Of a DNA stretch of 64,000 nt, positions 36,150 through 46,675 are shown in pieces. Below the pieces are notes generated by a model. The model did not search any database and was not told the origin of the DNA. It saw nothing but the letters and a program-made list of their open reading frames with translations. The position numbers and the translations under genes are program-made. The DNA comes from Stenotrophomonas nitritireducens. Its GTDB lineage: Bacteria; Pseudomonadota; Gammaproteobacteria; Xanthomonadales; Xanthomonadaceae. Numbering within the stretch: position 1 is the stretch's first letter; every line of letters begins with the position of its first letter. The stretch lies in the NCBI RefSeq assembly GCF_001431425.1, contig NZ_LDJG01000005.1, positions 62,001 through 126,000 on the forward strand, in the 5' to 3' direction.

Positions 36150-38252
36150 ATGGCCCTGCAACGTTCGATCCTTGCACTCGCCCTTGGTGCCGCGCTGTCG
36201 CTGAGCGGCTGCGGCGGCGACAAGGTTCCCGCCGAAAACAGCGCCACCTCCACGCCCCCCGCCGCAACCGCCGCCAAGGCGCAGCTGGGCAGCTTCGGCT
36301 TCGACGTCTCCGGCATGGACCGCAACGTGGCCGCCGGCGACAACTTCTTCGACTTCGCCAACGGCCAGTGGGTGCAGCGCACCGAGATCCCGGCCGACCG
36401 CTCCAGTTTCGGCAGCTTCAACGTGATCCACGAGAAGACCCTGGCCGATACCCGCGCGATCATGGAGGAAGCCGGCAAGGCCGGCGACGGCGAGGCGCGC
36501 AAGATCGGCGACTACTACGCCGCGTTCATGGACGAGGCCGGCATCGAGGCGCGCGGTGCGGCGCCGGTGCAGCCGCAGCTGCAGGCCATCGCCGGCATCG
36601 CCGACCGGCAGGCGCTTGCCCGTGCGCTGGGCGCCAGCCTGCGCGCCGACGTGGACCTGCTCAACGCCACCAACTTCTACACGCCGCACCTGTTCGGCGT
36701 GTGGGTATCGGTGGACCTGCTGCAGCCGGACCGCAACGTGCCCTACCTGGTGCAGGGCGGCCTGGGCATGCCGGACCGCGACTTCTACCTGGAAGGCGGG
36801 CGCATGGCCGAACTGCGCAAGGCCTATGAAGGCCATGTCGCCCGGCTGCTGGAGCTGTCCGGCGACGCCGACGCCGCGGGCAAGGCCGCGCGCATCGTCG
36901 CGCTGGAGACCAAGATCGCCCGCGCGCACGCCACCCAGGAAGAAACCAACGACGTCGAGAAGGGCGCCAACGCCTGGAAGCAGGCCGATCTCGCTGCGCG
37001 GGCGCCGGGCATGGACTGGGCCGCGTTCCTCGATGCGGCCGGCCTGTCGGCGCAGCAGGACTTCATCGTCTGGCAGCCGAAGGCCGTGACCGGTCTGTCC
37101 AAGCTGGTCGCCAGCGAACCGCTGGAGGTCTGGAAGGACTATCTCGCCTTCCACGCGCTGGACGAAGCCGCGCCCTACCTGCCCAAGGCCTTCGCCGACG
37201 CGCATTTCGCCTTCCACGGCACCGCGATGAGCGGCACCCCGCAGCAGAGCGAGCGCTGGAAGCGCGCCGTCGGCGAGACCAACAACGCCATCGGCGAGGC
37301 GGTTGGCAAGATCTACGTCGAGCGCCACTTCGACGCCACCACCAAGGCCCGCGCCGACGAGATGGCGAAGAACATCATCGCCGCCTTCGCCAAGCGCATC
37401 GACGCGCTGGAATGGATGTCGCCGGAGACCAAGGCGCACGCCAAGGCCAAGGTCGCCGGGCTCAAGGTCGACATGGGCTACCCGGGCAAGTGGCGCGATT
37501 ACAGCGCACTGGAAGTGAAGCGCGACGACGCGCTGGGCAACGCGCAGCGCGCTTCGCTGTTCGAGTACCGGCGCAACGTCGCCAAGCTCGGCCAGCCGGT
37601 GGACCACAGCGAGTGGGCGATGCTGCCGCAGACCATCAACGCGATGAACGTGCCGCTGGAAAACCGCCTGGTGTTCCCGGCCGCGATCCTGCAGGCGCCG
37701 TTCTTCGATGGCGCGGCCGACGACGCGGTCAACTACGGCGCCATCGGCGCGGTGATCGGCCATGAGATCAGCCACGGCTTCGACAACGCCGGCGCGCTGT
37801 TCGACGAGACCGGCAAGCTGCACAACTGGTGGACGGCCCAGGACCTGAAGCAGTTCAACGCCGCCGGCGACGCGCTGGCCGCGCAGTTCAGCAGCTACGA
37901 GCCGTTCCCCGGCGTGCACGTCAACGGCCGCCTGACCCTGGGCGAGAACATCGCCGACGTGGCCGGGCTGGCGACCGCGCACGATGCCTACCTGATGTCG
38001 CAGCAGGGCAAGCCGGCGCAGGAACTGGAGGGCTTCACCCCGGACCAGCGCTTCTTCCTCGGCTTCGCCCAGGCCTGGCGCAGCAAGATGCGCGAGCAGG
38101 CCCTGCGCAATTCGCTGCTGACCAACGTGCACGCGCCTGGCCAGTTCCGCACCCTGACCGTGCGCAACCTCGATGCGTGGTATCCGGCCTTCGAGGTCAA
38201 GGAAGGGCAGAAGCTCTACCTGGCCCCGGACAAGCGGGTCAAGGTCTGGTAA
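36150..38252 (+). CDS. M13-family zinc metallopeptidase lipoprotein (PepO-like)
   Basis: 700-aa neprilysin-like endopeptidase. Signal peptide with lipobox LSGC (Cys about 21), so it is anchored as a lipoprotein facing the periplasm or outside. The zinc site HEISH (His538, Glu539, His542) and the third ligand in GENIADVAG (Glu599) are intact, and NAYY-like substrate motif is represented by 'MNVPLENRLVFPAAIL'. Such enzymes degrade peptides. GGAG precedes ATG 36150 by 5 bp. It ends with a strong terminator, so it is monocistronic. Confidence 0.95.
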   Translation: MALQRSILALALGAALSLSGCGGDKVPAENSATSTPPAATAAKAQLGSFGFDVSGMDRNVAAGDNFFDFANGQWVQRTEIPADRSSFGSFNVIHEKTLADTRAIMEEAGKAGDGEARKIGDYYAAFMDEAGIEARGAAPVQPQLQAIAGIADRQALARALGASLRADVDLLNATNFYTPHLFGVWVSVDLLQPDRNVPYLVQGGLGMPDRDFYLEGGRMAELRKAYEGHVARLLELSGDADAAGKAARIVALETKIARAHATQEETNDVEKGANAWKQADLAARAPGMDWAAFLDAAGLSAQQDFIVWQPKAVTGLSKLVASEPLEVWKDYLAFHALDEAAPYLPKAFADAHFAFHGTAMSGTPQQSERWKRAVGETNNAIGEAVGKIYVERHFDATTKARADEMAKNIIAAFAKRIDALEWMSPETKAHAKAKVAGLKVDMGYPGKWRDYSALEVKRDDALGNAQRASLFEYRRNVAKLGQPVDHSEWAMLPQTINAMNVPLENRLVFPAAILQAPFFDGAADDAVNYGAIGAVIGHEISHGFDNAGALFDETGKLHNWWTAQDLKQFNAAGDALAAQFSSYEPFPGVHVNGRLTLGENIADVAGLATAHDAYLMSQQGKPAQELEGFTPDQRFFLGFAQAWRSKMREQALRNSLLTNVHAPGQFRTLTVRNLDAWYPAFEVKEGQKLYLAPDKRVKVW

Positions 38253-38273
38253 CGATCCGCCTGCCGGCGGATG

Positions 38274-38305
38274 GAAAACGGGCGCTGCGGCGCCCGTTTT
38301 CTTTT
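38274..38305 (+). terminator. Intrinsic terminator of the M13 peptidase gene
   Basis: 12-bp stem GAAAACGGGCGC / GCGCCCGTTTTC with a TGCG loop, followed by TTTT. A textbook Rho-independent terminator 21 bp past the stop codon. Confidence 0.9.
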
Positions 38306-38345
38306 AAGCGCCGGGCACCGCGTTCCGTAGTGCCCGGCGATGCCC

Positions 38346-38691
38346 CCGCACGATGTCCGCGGCGCCGTCCGACACCTCCCCAGGATGTCCGTAGCGCCGG
38401 GCAGCGCCCGGCGGGGGCTTGATCGGCAAGGCTCCAGCGGGGCGTTGCCCCGCTCTACAAGGCTGCACGATATCCGTGGTGTCGTCCGACACCTCCCCAC
38501 GATGTCTGTAGCGCCGGGCAGCGCCCGGCAGAGGCTTGATCGGCAAGGCTCCAGCGGGGCGTTGCCCCGCTCTACAAGGCCGCACGATTTCCGCAGCGCC
38601 TTCTGACGCCTCACCACGATGTCTGTAGCGCCAGGCAGCGCCCGGTGGGGGCTTGATCGGCAGGCTCCAGCGGGGCGTTGCCCCGCTCTAC
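38346..38691. repeat. Tandem array of paired REP palindromes, 117-bp unit
   Basis: Three units of 117 bp. GTAG-headed B hairpins (stem GCCGGGC/GCCCGGC) begin at 38391, 38508 and 38625; A hairpins in opposite orientation (AGCGGGGC/GCCCCGCT followed by CTAC) lie about 45 bp after each. The palindromes are the same as in the array at 15221-15720, but the spacers are unrelated (here they contain CGACACCTCCCC and TTGATCGGCAAGGCT) and conserved only within this array. Confidence 0.9.
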
Positions 38692-39006
38692 AGGACGGCG
38701 GGGCGCCTGCGCGCGCATGCGCCGGCGATGCTCCGGCCGCGTGCCGCTCGCGTGTCCTTTGGGTCATATCCCTGCATCGTGTGCGGATGCAGCATGTGGC
38801 CGCGTTTTAGATTTCGCTTTCCGGGGCTTGCGTGATGACGCGGCGCAAAAAACCAGCGCGGCGGCGAAGGTCAGCCCTCGCCCGGCCGCCCGGTTTTCGC
38901 ATCGCCCCTATTGCCACGCCGCATGAAAGTGCTAGAACTGGAAGCGCCAGATCGTTCCACGCCACATCCGTCGCTCGTTCCAGCCAGTTTCTGCAAGGAG
39001 CTCCAC
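38692..39006. other. 315-bp leader region upstream of a membrane protein gene
   Basis: No gene recognised. It includes the promoter-like pair at 38911-38938 and a stretch of relatively AT-rich sequence (38800-38860). No repeat remains beyond the array end. Confidence 0.45.
38911..38938 (+). promoter_or_regulatory. Candidate promoter for the 200-aa membrane protein
   Basis: TTGCCA (38911-38916), 16-bp spacer, TAGAAC (38933-38938), about 70 bp upstream of ATG 39007. A fair sigma-70 match; inferred. Confidence 0.45.
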
Positions 39007-39609
39007 ATGATCGCGTTGTTCAAGGGTTTGGGTTTGTTGCTGCAAGACAATGAGCTGTACGGCAGTCCGTTCGAGAAGCAGGTCGAGCACTGGAAGAACC
39101 TGAGCGACGAGCAGATCCGCGACGAGGTTTCGATACTGGCCAAGGCCAAGTGCCAGTGGCTGATGGCGTCCATCGTGCTCTGGCAGGCGTCCTCGCTGCT
39201 GATCCTGGGGCTGATCACCAATTACCTTTGGCGCGACGATTTCCACATCACCTTCACCCGCGTGGTCATCGTGTTCGGCTCGTGGGTGTCGATCCTGTTC
39301 GTGATCTGGTTCATGGCCAACATGTTCGACCACACGGCCGGCTTCGAGCGCTGGATGAAGGCCTTCAACAGCCGCGCCCGCATCAGTTCCGACGCCGACA
39401 GCGTGGAGACCGTGGCCGATGCGCTGGAAATGGCCCGGCACTACCCGGAAGTGCTGGACTACAAGCAGGCGGTGGCCGCCCGGCGCGAGCTGCGCCACGA
39501 GGACATCCGCATCATGCGCGAACTGGGCCGCATGCGGCAGCACTCGGAACTGGTCGGCAAGCTCAACCACATCGGCGACGATGGGCTGCGCCTGCAGCCG
39601 GCGTTCTGA
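39007..39609 (+). CDS. Hypothetical two-helix membrane protein
   Basis: 200-aa protein with two central membrane helices (about 55-78 and 88-110) and charged cytoplasmic ends; the C-terminal half is helical and rich in Arg/Glu (about 120-195). I do not recognise the family. A good Shine-Dalgarno AAGGAG lies 6 bp before ATG 39007, and the reading frame upstream of it is weakly coding. It is a single gene between the REP array and the LytTR cluster, convergent with it. Confidence 0.75.
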   Translation: MIALFKGLGLLLQDNELYGSPFEKQVEHWKNLSDEQIRDEVSILAKAKCQWLMASIVLWQASSLLILGLITNYLWRDDFHITFTRVVIVFGSWVSILFVIWFMANMFDHTAGFERWMKAFNSRARISSDADSVETVADALEMARHYPEVLDYKQAVAARRELRHEDIRIMRELGRMRQHSELVGKLNHIGDDGLRLQPAF

Positions 39610-39645
39610 GCTTTCCGCTCCAGAGCTTTTCCCGCAACGCCGCGC

Positions 39646-39990
39646 TCAGTCGCGGCGTTGCGCTTTGCGGGCCTGCACCTGCTGGCCGAAGCCGGCCGGC
39701 AGCCCCTGTACGTCGCGCACGCTGCCGACCACCACGCTGAAATCGTCCAGCGCCTGGCGCTGGCACAGCTCGCCGGCGCCCTCGTCCCGGCAGTGTTCCC
39801 GGTACAGCCGGTAGAAGCAGTTGCCGCTCTCGCTCTGCAGGCACTGGAAGCGGGCATGGTCGCCGGACACCGTGGTGCGGCTGAGCACGGCCGCCTCGCC
39901 GCTGACGCGCACGATCGACGTCTGCCCCGGCGGTTCGCGGTAGCCCAGCATCGCCAGCAGGCTGCCGAGCAGGAAAGTCAGGTACTGCAT
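39646..39990 (-). CDS. Small hypothetical protein downstream of a LytTR regulator
   Basis: 114 aa with a short hydrophobic N-terminus (MQYLTFLLGSLLAMLGY), possibly a signal or anchor, then a Cys-containing domain (four cysteines at about 50-80: FQCLQSESGNCFYRLY, EHCRDEGAGELCQ). The even number of cysteines suggests disulfides outside the cytoplasm. I do not recognise the family. It is 33 bp after the LytTR regulator gene on the same strand, so it is probably the third gene of that operon and may be linked to its signal. Confidence 0.68.
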   Translation of the reverse strand: MQYLTFLLGSLLAMLGYREPPGQTSIVRVSGEAAVLSRTTVSGDHARFQCLQSESGNCFYRLYREHCRDEGAGELCQRQALDDFSVVVGSVRDVQGLPAGFGQQVQARKAQRRD

Positions 39991-40023
39991 GGCACTTCTC
40001 CTTGTACGGCCGCAGGCAGGGAG

Positions 40024-40797
40024 TCACATGCCGCGGAACAGGCTCATGAACGGTTGGCTGACCACCAGCGTCTCGCTGCGGTCCTTCAGCCGCAGCACGC
40101 CGCGCCCGCTGTCGTCGCGGCTCACCGCCGCCACCGCCTTCATGTTGACGATGGTGGAGCGGTGCACCTGGCGGAAGCACTGCGGGTCCAGCGCCTGCGC
40201 CAGTTCGCGCAGCGAGCTGCGCAGCAGCAGTTCCTCGCCGGCGGTGACCACCGCGGTGTATTTGCTGTCGGCGCGGAAATACAGCACGTCCTCCAGCATC
40301 ACCAGCCGGGTCTCGCGGCCGTTGCTGGCGGTGATCCAGGCCAGCGGCGGCGCGTCGCTCTTCCCGGCCGGCCGCCGCGCCAGCTGTTCCAGCAGCTGGT
40401 CCAGCAGGCGCCGGTCCGGCGTGCCGGACTGCAGCCGCGCGAGCAGGCGCTGGCGGGTGGCCAGCAGGCGCTCGTCGGCCACCGGCTTGAGCAGGTAGTC
40501 GACCGCGCCGCGCTCGAAGGCGTCGATGGCGTATTGGTCGTAGGCGGTGATGAACACCACCTGGGTCTGCGGGCTGAGGGTTTCCAGCGCCCGCGCCACG
40601 TCGATGCCGGTGACGCCGGGCATGCGGATGTCGAGGAAGGCCAGGTCCGGCTTCAAGGTTTCCAGCGTTTCCAGCGCGGCGGCGCCGTCCTCGCACTCGG
40701 CGACGATGCGCAGCTCCGGCCACAGCCGCTGCAGCTGCGCGGCCAACGCCTGGCGCAGCAGCGGTTCGTCCTCGGCGATCAGGGCATCAAGATGCAT
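40024..40797 (-). CDS. LytTR-family response regulator
   Basis: 257-aa regulator. Receiver domain 1-120 with acidic pocket (AEDE), phospho-acceptor Asp56 in LAFLDIRMPG and Lys in YLLKPV; C-terminal LytTR DNA-binding domain about 150-255 (DVLYFRADSKYTAVVT, FRQVHRSTIVNMKAV). The type is AlgR/BtsR/LytR. Its start overlaps the kinase gene's stop by 11 bp, showing translational coupling. Its targets cannot be seen. Confidence 0.93.
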   Translation of the reverse strand: MHLDALIAEDEPLLRQALAAQLQRLWPELRIVAECEDGAAALETLETLKPDLAFLDIRMPGVTGIDVARALETLSPQTQVVFITAYDQYAIDAFERGAVDYLLKPVADERLLATRQRLLARLQSGTPDRRLLDQLLEQLARRPAGKSDAPPLAWITASNGRETRLVMLEDVLYFRADSKYTAVVTAGEELLLRSSLRELAQALDPQCFRQVHRSTIVNMKAVAAVSRDDSGRGVLRLKDRSETLVVSQPFMSLFRGM

Positions 40798-42061
40798 GGG
40801 GCAGCTCCGGCAGCCGCGGAACGACCGGCGGCACGGTGTTCGCGCGCGGCAGCGTCAGCGTCGCGGCGGCGCCGCTGGGGAAGTTGGAGACCAGGGCGAA
40901 GGCCGCCTCCGGCCCGCAGGTCAGGCGCAGGCGCTCGCGCAGGTTCTTCAGGCCGATGCCGGTACCGCTGCTGGTGCCACCGAAGCCCTGCCCGTCGTCG
41001 GCCACGGTGAGGTTGACCAGGCCATCGGATTCGCGCGCCAGCAACCAGATCGTGCCGCCGCCGGGCTTGGGTTCCAGCCCATGCTTGATCGCGTTCTCGA
41101 CCAAGGTCTGCAGCGCCATCGACGGCAGCGCGACATCGTGCAGGGATTCGGGCACGTCGATCTGCAGCGCCAGCCGGGCGCCCATGCGGATGCGCAGGAT
41201 CTCAAGATAGGCCTGTACCCGCTCCAGTTCCTGCCCCAGCGTGGATACCGACTGGTCGATGCCCGGCAGCGAACTGCGCAGGTACTGGATCAGGTGGCCG
41301 AGCATGCGGTCGGCGCGTTCGGGATCGGTGCGGGTCAGCACCTGCGCGTTGGCCAGCGTGTTGTAGAGGAAATGCGGCTCGACCTGCGCGTGCAGCAGGT
41401 TCAGCCGCGCCACGCTCAGTTCCTTCTCGGCCTCGGTGCGCGCGGCCGATTCGCGCTCGTCGCGGCGCTGCTCGGCCACGCGCCGGCTCAGCGCGCGGCT
41501 GACCGCTTCGGCGTTCTCGTGGTTGCTGCCCTCGTCGGCCATCAGCAGGTCGACCCAGGCGCCGGCCTCCGGTTCGAACAACAGGGTCACGCTGCTGGTG
41601 CCCTGACCCGGCGTCACCGTCGCCGACACCTGGTTGCGCTTGACCGTCAGCCACGAACGCGGATTCCAGCGCGATGGCGGGCTCATGTTGTAGGGGTCGA
41701 CGCGGCCCAGCTTGGCGCGCAGCTGCAGGCTGCCGGGCGAGCTCTCCACGTCGGTGACCCGCGGCAACCCGGTGATCACCGACTCCACCAGCGCGAACGC
41801 CTGCCCGGCATCCAGCGGCAGTTCGATCTGGCGCCGCTGGCGGCTGGCCAGGCTGTCGTGGTCCAGGCGGCCGGCCACCAGCTTGACCCGATGCAGGTGG
41901 CTGGCGGTATTGACCGCGGCCATCACCAGCGAGCCGATCACCAGCAATGCGAACACCGTGCCCGGATCGCCGAACACATGCGCCCATACGATGCCCAGCG
42001 CGACCAGCGCCAGCACCCAGGCAATCAGGATGCGGAGGCAGAACCACAGGCTGGCGATCAT
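40787..42061 (-). CDS. LytS-type sensor histidine kinase
   Basis: 424-aa kinase of the His_kinase/LytS (HPK8) group. Two membrane helices at about 5-25 and 33-52, then a cytoplasmic beta-rich region (about 60-190) that I do not recognise, a helical linker, the phospho-histidine box LLHAQVEPHFLYNTLANAQ and an ATP-binding domain (VENAIKHGLEP, DDGQGFG, GIGLKNLRERL). There is no large periplasmic sensor, so it may sense the membrane. Shine-Dalgarno GGGGAAG before ATG 42061. First gene of kinase-regulator-small protein operon. Confidence 0.92.
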   Translation of the reverse strand: MIASLWFCLRILIAWVLALVALGIVWAHVFGDPGTVFALLVIGSLVMAAVNTASHLHRVKLVAGRLDHDSLASRQRRQIELPLDAGQAFALVESVITGLPRVTDVESSPGSLQLRAKLGRVDPYNMSPPSRWNPRSWLTVKRNQVSATVTPGQGTSSVTLLFEPEAGAWVDLLMADEGSNHENAEAVSRALSRRVAEQRRDERESAARTEAEKELSVARLNLLHAQVEPHFLYNTLANAQVLTRTDPERADRMLGHLIQYLRSSLPGIDQSVSTLGQELERVQAYLEILRIRMGARLALQIDVPESLHDVALPSMALQTLVENAIKHGLEPKPGGGTIWLLARESDGLVNLTVADDGQGFGGTSSGTGIGLKNLRERLRLTCGPEAAFALVSNFPSGAAATLTLPRANTVPPVVPRLPELPHAS

Positions 42062-42177
42062 CGAATCTTCCCCCGCTGGACAGTGGCGCCGAGCATAGGC
42101 GCTGGGTGGCCGCACACAAGCGGTATGCGACGAAGACGGGAATCGGGGGGACGAACGACAGCAACGCCGGCCGGAAA

Positions 42178-42248
42178 CGCGGACGCCGCCCGATGCGGGC
42201 GGCGTCCGCGAAGCGGCAGCGCCCCTCCCGGCGGGAGGAGAGCTGCCG
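42178..42248 (-). terminator. Two hairpins downstream of the M28 peptidase gene
   Basis: A perfect 15-bp stem with a 3-nt loop (42178-42210, core GACGCCGCCCG) followed on the minus strand by TTT, and a nested hairpin CGGCAGC / GCTGCCG with an inner CCTCCC / GGGAGG (42214-42248). Together they likely end the aminopeptidase transcript before the kinase leader. Confidence 0.72.
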
Positions 42249-42257
42249 GCAGTGCGC

Positions 42258-43913
<1,656 letters not shown>

Positions 43914-44029
43914 CTCCAAGGGTCGGACAACCGCTGGAGTGTAGCCAGCGCCGCGGCTGGACGGGCAGTGCCGGAGTGCACGGGCAGCGGCCCGCATCGG
44001 CAAAGTCGCCATTGCCGTCCGTGCTCCGG

Positions 44030-45283
44030 CTACATTTTCCCCGCGCGGGCCAACAGCGCGGCGCGCTCGCGGCCATTGCCGCTCAGGCCGGCGGCGCGCT
44101 CGAAGGCGGCGCGCGCTTCGCCGCGACGGCCCAGCTGCTCGAGCAGGTCGCCGCGCACCGCATGCAGCGGTGCGTAGCCGTCCAGCCGGCCGTCTTCCTG
44201 CAGGGCTTCCAGCAGCGGCCACGCGGCCTGCGCTCCCTGTGCGCGCGCCACCGCGACGGTGCGGTTCAGTTCGATCACCGGCGAGGGCATCACCGCCATC
44301 AGGCGCGCGTACAGCTGCGCGATGCGCGACCAGTCGGTCTGCGCGGCGCGGCGCGCCCGCGCGTGGCATTCGGCGATGGCCGCCTGCAGTACATAGGCAT
44401 CGTCGTCGCCACCGAGGGCCAGCGCCTTCTCCAGCGCCAGCTGGCCGCGGCCGATCTGCAGCCAGTCCCAGCGGCTGCGATCCTGTTCCATCAGCAGCAC
44501 CGCGCCGCCATCGGCGCCGGTACGCGCATTCATCCGCGAGGCCTGCAGTTCCATCAATGCCAGCAGCCCAAGCACCGGCGCCGACACGGGCATCAGCCCG
44601 GCCAGCACCCTGCCCAGGCGCAGCGCCTCCTCGCACAGCGCCGGGCGCATCCAGTCCTCGCCATTACTGGCCGCATAGCCTTCGTTGAAGACCAGGTAGA
44701 CCACCTCCAGCACCGAGCGCAGCCGCGGCGGCAGCGCCTGCCGTCGCGGCACCTCGAACGCCACGCCGCGCTCGGCCAGGGTGCGCTTGGCGCGGACGAT
44801 GCGCTGGGCGATGGTGGCCTCCGGCAGCAGGAACGCGCGCGCGATTTCGGCCGTGCTCAAGCCGCACAGCAGGCGCAGGGTCAGCGCCACGCGCGCGTCG
44901 GCCGGCAGCACCGGATGGCAGGCGACGAACAGCAGGCGCAGCAGGTCGTCGCCGATGTCGTCTTCCACTTCGCGCTCGTGGTCGCGCACGACGCTCCCCT
45001 GGTGGTCCGGCTCCTGCGCCATCGCCGCGTGCTTGCCGGCATGCAGGCGACGCTGGCGCAGCAGGTCGATCGCCCGGCGCTGGGCCGTGGTCGTCAGCCA
45101 TGCGGCGGGGTTGTCCGGCACGCCATGCCGCGGCCAATGTTCCAGCGCGGCGACCAGCGCGTCCTGGGCCAGTTCCTCGGCGCTGTCCAGGTCGCCCAGC
45201 ATCCGCGCCAGGCGCGCGATCAGGCGTGGCGACTCCATGCGCCACACCGTATCGAGCCTGCGCCGGATTTCGTGGGTTTCCAT
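44030..45283 (-). CDS. ECF42-type RNA polymerase sigma factor with C-terminal TPR-like extension
   Basis: 417-aa extracytoplasmic-function sigma factor of the long SigJ/DUF6596 type (ECF42). Sigma region 2 lies at about 10-85 (DLDSAEELAQDALVAALEHW, AWLTTTAQRRAIDLLR) and region 4 at about 110-170 (LTLRLLCGLSTAEIARAFLL, ATIAQRIVRAKRTL). Residues 180-417 form a helical DUF6596/TPR-like region that replaces an anti-sigma factor. Known for the group: genomic linkage with DGPF (YciI) proteins and no anti-sigma gene. The same is seen here: five such genes follow upstream on the transcript. ATG 45283 is chosen; the frame above it is not protein-like. Confidence 0.93.
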   Translation of the reverse strand: METHEIRRRLDTVWRMESPRLIARLARMLGDLDSAEELAQDALVAALEHWPRHGVPDNPAAWLTTTAQRRAIDLLRQRRLHAGKHAAMAQEPDHQGSVVRDHEREVEDDIGDDLLRLLFVACHPVLPADARVALTLRLLCGLSTAEIARAFLLPEATIAQRIVRAKRTLAERGVAFEVPRRQALPPRLRSVLEVVYLVFNEGYAASNGEDWMRPALCEEALRLGRVLAGLMPVSAPVLGLLALMELQASRMNARTGADGGAVLLMEQDRSRWDWLQIGRGQLALEKALALGGDDDAYVLQAAIAECHARARRAAQTDWSRIAQLYARLMAVMPSPVIELNRTVAVARAQGAQAAWPLLEALQEDGRLDGYAPLHAVRGDLLEQLGRRGEARAAFERAAGLSGNGRERAALLARAGKM

Positions 45284-45374
45284 CAGCCCGCGATCACAGC
45301 ATCGCGCCACCGCAGGCGCAAGCTTCCGCACCGCCATGCCCTCGCCCCGCCTGTGGCGACGGGCATCCTGTCCG

Positions 45375-45731
45375 TCACAGATCGACGAAGGCCTTGAACC
45401 CGCCCCAGAACATGCGCTTGCCGTCGAACGGCATGCTCCTGGCGTCCATGCCGGCCAGGCGTGGGTCGGCCATGGCCTTGGCGTTGACCCGGTCGCGGTG
45501 CGCGCGCGAGCGATAGATGATGTAGGCGAAGATCACCACTTCATCGGGCTTGAGCTTGACCGCCTGCGGGAACGAGGTGTGCTTGCCCGGCTTGACGTCA
45601 TCGGCCACCGCTTCCAGGTAGGCCAGCGCGCCATGCTCCTTCCACACCTTGCCGCCCAGGCGGGCCATGCGCCGGTATTCGGCCAGCCGCCCCTGCGGCA
45701 CCGGCAGTACGAAACCATCCACGTAGCTCAT
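45375..45731 (-). CDS. DUF1428 family protein
   Basis: 118-aa dimeric alpha-beta barrel type protein matching DUF1428: MSYVDGFVLPVPQGRLAEYR, KVWKEHGALAYLEAVADDV, FIVFAYI-like segment VVIFAYIIYRSRAHRDRVN, and MPFDGKRMFWGGF at the end. Function unknown; related barrels act on or bind small molecules. It lies in the ECF42 cluster between a VOC gene and the sigma factor gene, on the same strand. Confidence 0.9.
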   Translation of the reverse strand: MSYVDGFVLPVPQGRLAEYRRMARLGGKVWKEHGALAYLEAVADDVKPGKHTSFPQAVKLKPDEVVIFAYIIYRSRAHRDRVNAKAMADPRLAGMDARSMPFDGKRMFWGGFKAFVDL

Positions 45732-45765
45732 CGTTGTCTCCTCCACCCATGGAATGCGACGGATG

Positions 45766-45787
45766 CGGCCGCGCGGGTTCGCGGCCG
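45766..45787. other. Hairpin between VOC and DUF1428 genes
   Basis: 8-bp perfect stem CGGCCGCG / CGCGGCCG with a 6-nt loop in the 64-bp gap of the operon. It could act as an mRNA processing or attenuation site. Confidence 0.35.
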
Positions 45788-45795
45788 TCCGCGGA

Positions 45796-46200
45796 TCAAC
45801 CGGGTTCGCCGTCCATGTGGGCGATCTCCCACAGGTGGCCGTCCAGGTCCTGGAAGCCGCGCTGGTACATGAAGCCGTAGTCGCGTGCCGGCATCGGCTC
45901 GCTCGCGCCGGCGGCGAGCGCCTTGTCCACCAGCTGATCCACCGCCGCGCAGCTGGTCGCCGACAGGCAGGTGATGACCTCGGTCTGCCGGCGCGCGTCG
46001 CACAGCGGCTGGCGGGTGAAGGTCTGGAAGAACGGCTCCACCAGCAGCATCACGTAGATGCTGTCGCTGACGACCATGCAGGCCGCGTCCTGGTTGGTGA
46101 ACTGCGGGTTGAAGGTGTATCCGAGCGCGGCGAAGAACGCCTTGGATGCATCCAGGTCGCGCACCGGCAGGTTGACGAAGATCATCTGCGGCGTGGCCAT
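45796..46200 (-). CDS. VOC-family (glyoxalase/dioxygenase-like) protein
   Basis: 134-aa vicinal-oxygen-chelate fold protein with two beta-alpha-beta-beta-beta units: MIFVNLPVRDLDASKAFFAAL at the N-terminus and FMYQRGFQDLDGHLWEIAHMD at the end. The strict metal ligands of glyoxalase I are not all evident, so an enzymatic role is unsure. It starts 3 bp after the stop of the next VOC gene, in the ECF42 cluster. Confidence 0.88.
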   Translation of the reverse strand: MATPQMIFVNLPVRDLDASKAFFAALGYTFNPQFTNQDAACMVVSDSIYVMLLVEPFFQTFTRQPLCDARRQTEVITCLSATSCAAVDQLVDKALAAGASEPMPARDYGFMYQRGFQDLDGHLWEIAHMDGEPG

Positions 46201-46202
46201 GC

Positions 46203-46640
46203 TCACTGCCCCCCGTCCATCGGCTTCATGCAGTTGACCATCCATGGCTTGCCATAGCGATCTACCAGCATGCCCCAGCGTCTGGCCCAGAATGTTTCGG
46301 CCAGCGGCATCTGAACCTGGCCGCCGTCGGCCAGCGCGGCGAACACGCGCTCGGCCTCCTCGACGCTGTCCACGTCGACGTTGATGGTGGTCGCGCCCTG
46401 CCCGTCGGCGGACGGGCCGTCGGCCGCCATCAGGATCGCGCCGCCGGCTTCGACCTGGCAGTGTGCGACATGCTCCGGCTGCGGCATGAAGCCGCCGCAG
46501 CCTTCGGCATCCATGTCCGGGCTCGGCGGCATGTCGCCGTATTTCATTTCCGACACCACCTTGCCGCCCAGCGCCCTGGCATAGAAGGCCATCGCCTCGT
46601 GGGTGTTGCCGTTGAAGCCCAGGAAGGGAATCAGTTTCAT
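46203..46640 (-). CDS. PhnB-like VOC-family protein
   Basis: 145-aa VOC protein of the PhnB/3-demethylubiquinone methyltransferase-like group, starting MKLIPFLGFNGNTHEAMAFY and ending in WGMLVDRYGKPWMVN, both usual for that group. No ubiquinone methyltransferase activity should be assumed. It is second in the DGPF-VOC-VOC-DUF1428-sigma set of genes. Shine-Dalgarno AGGAGC lies upstream of ATG 46640. Confidence 0.88.
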   Translation of the reverse strand: MKLIPFLGFNGNTHEAMAFYARALGGKVVSEMKYGDMPPSPDMDAEGCGGFMPQPEHVAHCQVEAGGAILMAADGPSADGQGATTINVDVDSVEEAERVFAALADGGQVQMPLAETFWARRWGMLVDRYGKPWMVNCMKPMDGGQ

Positions 46641-46675
46641 CGTGCAGCTCCTGTCGTCGGGGTTTTGGAAAGGGG

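Noticed and set aside
32958..38252. A plus-strand open frame of about 1,760 codons spanning the EAL gene and the M13 gene
   Set aside because: Only the part from 36150 encodes a real protein (M13); the rest is antisense of the EAL gene with no conserved content. The mirror case on the minus strand (beyond 35822) is antisense of M13.
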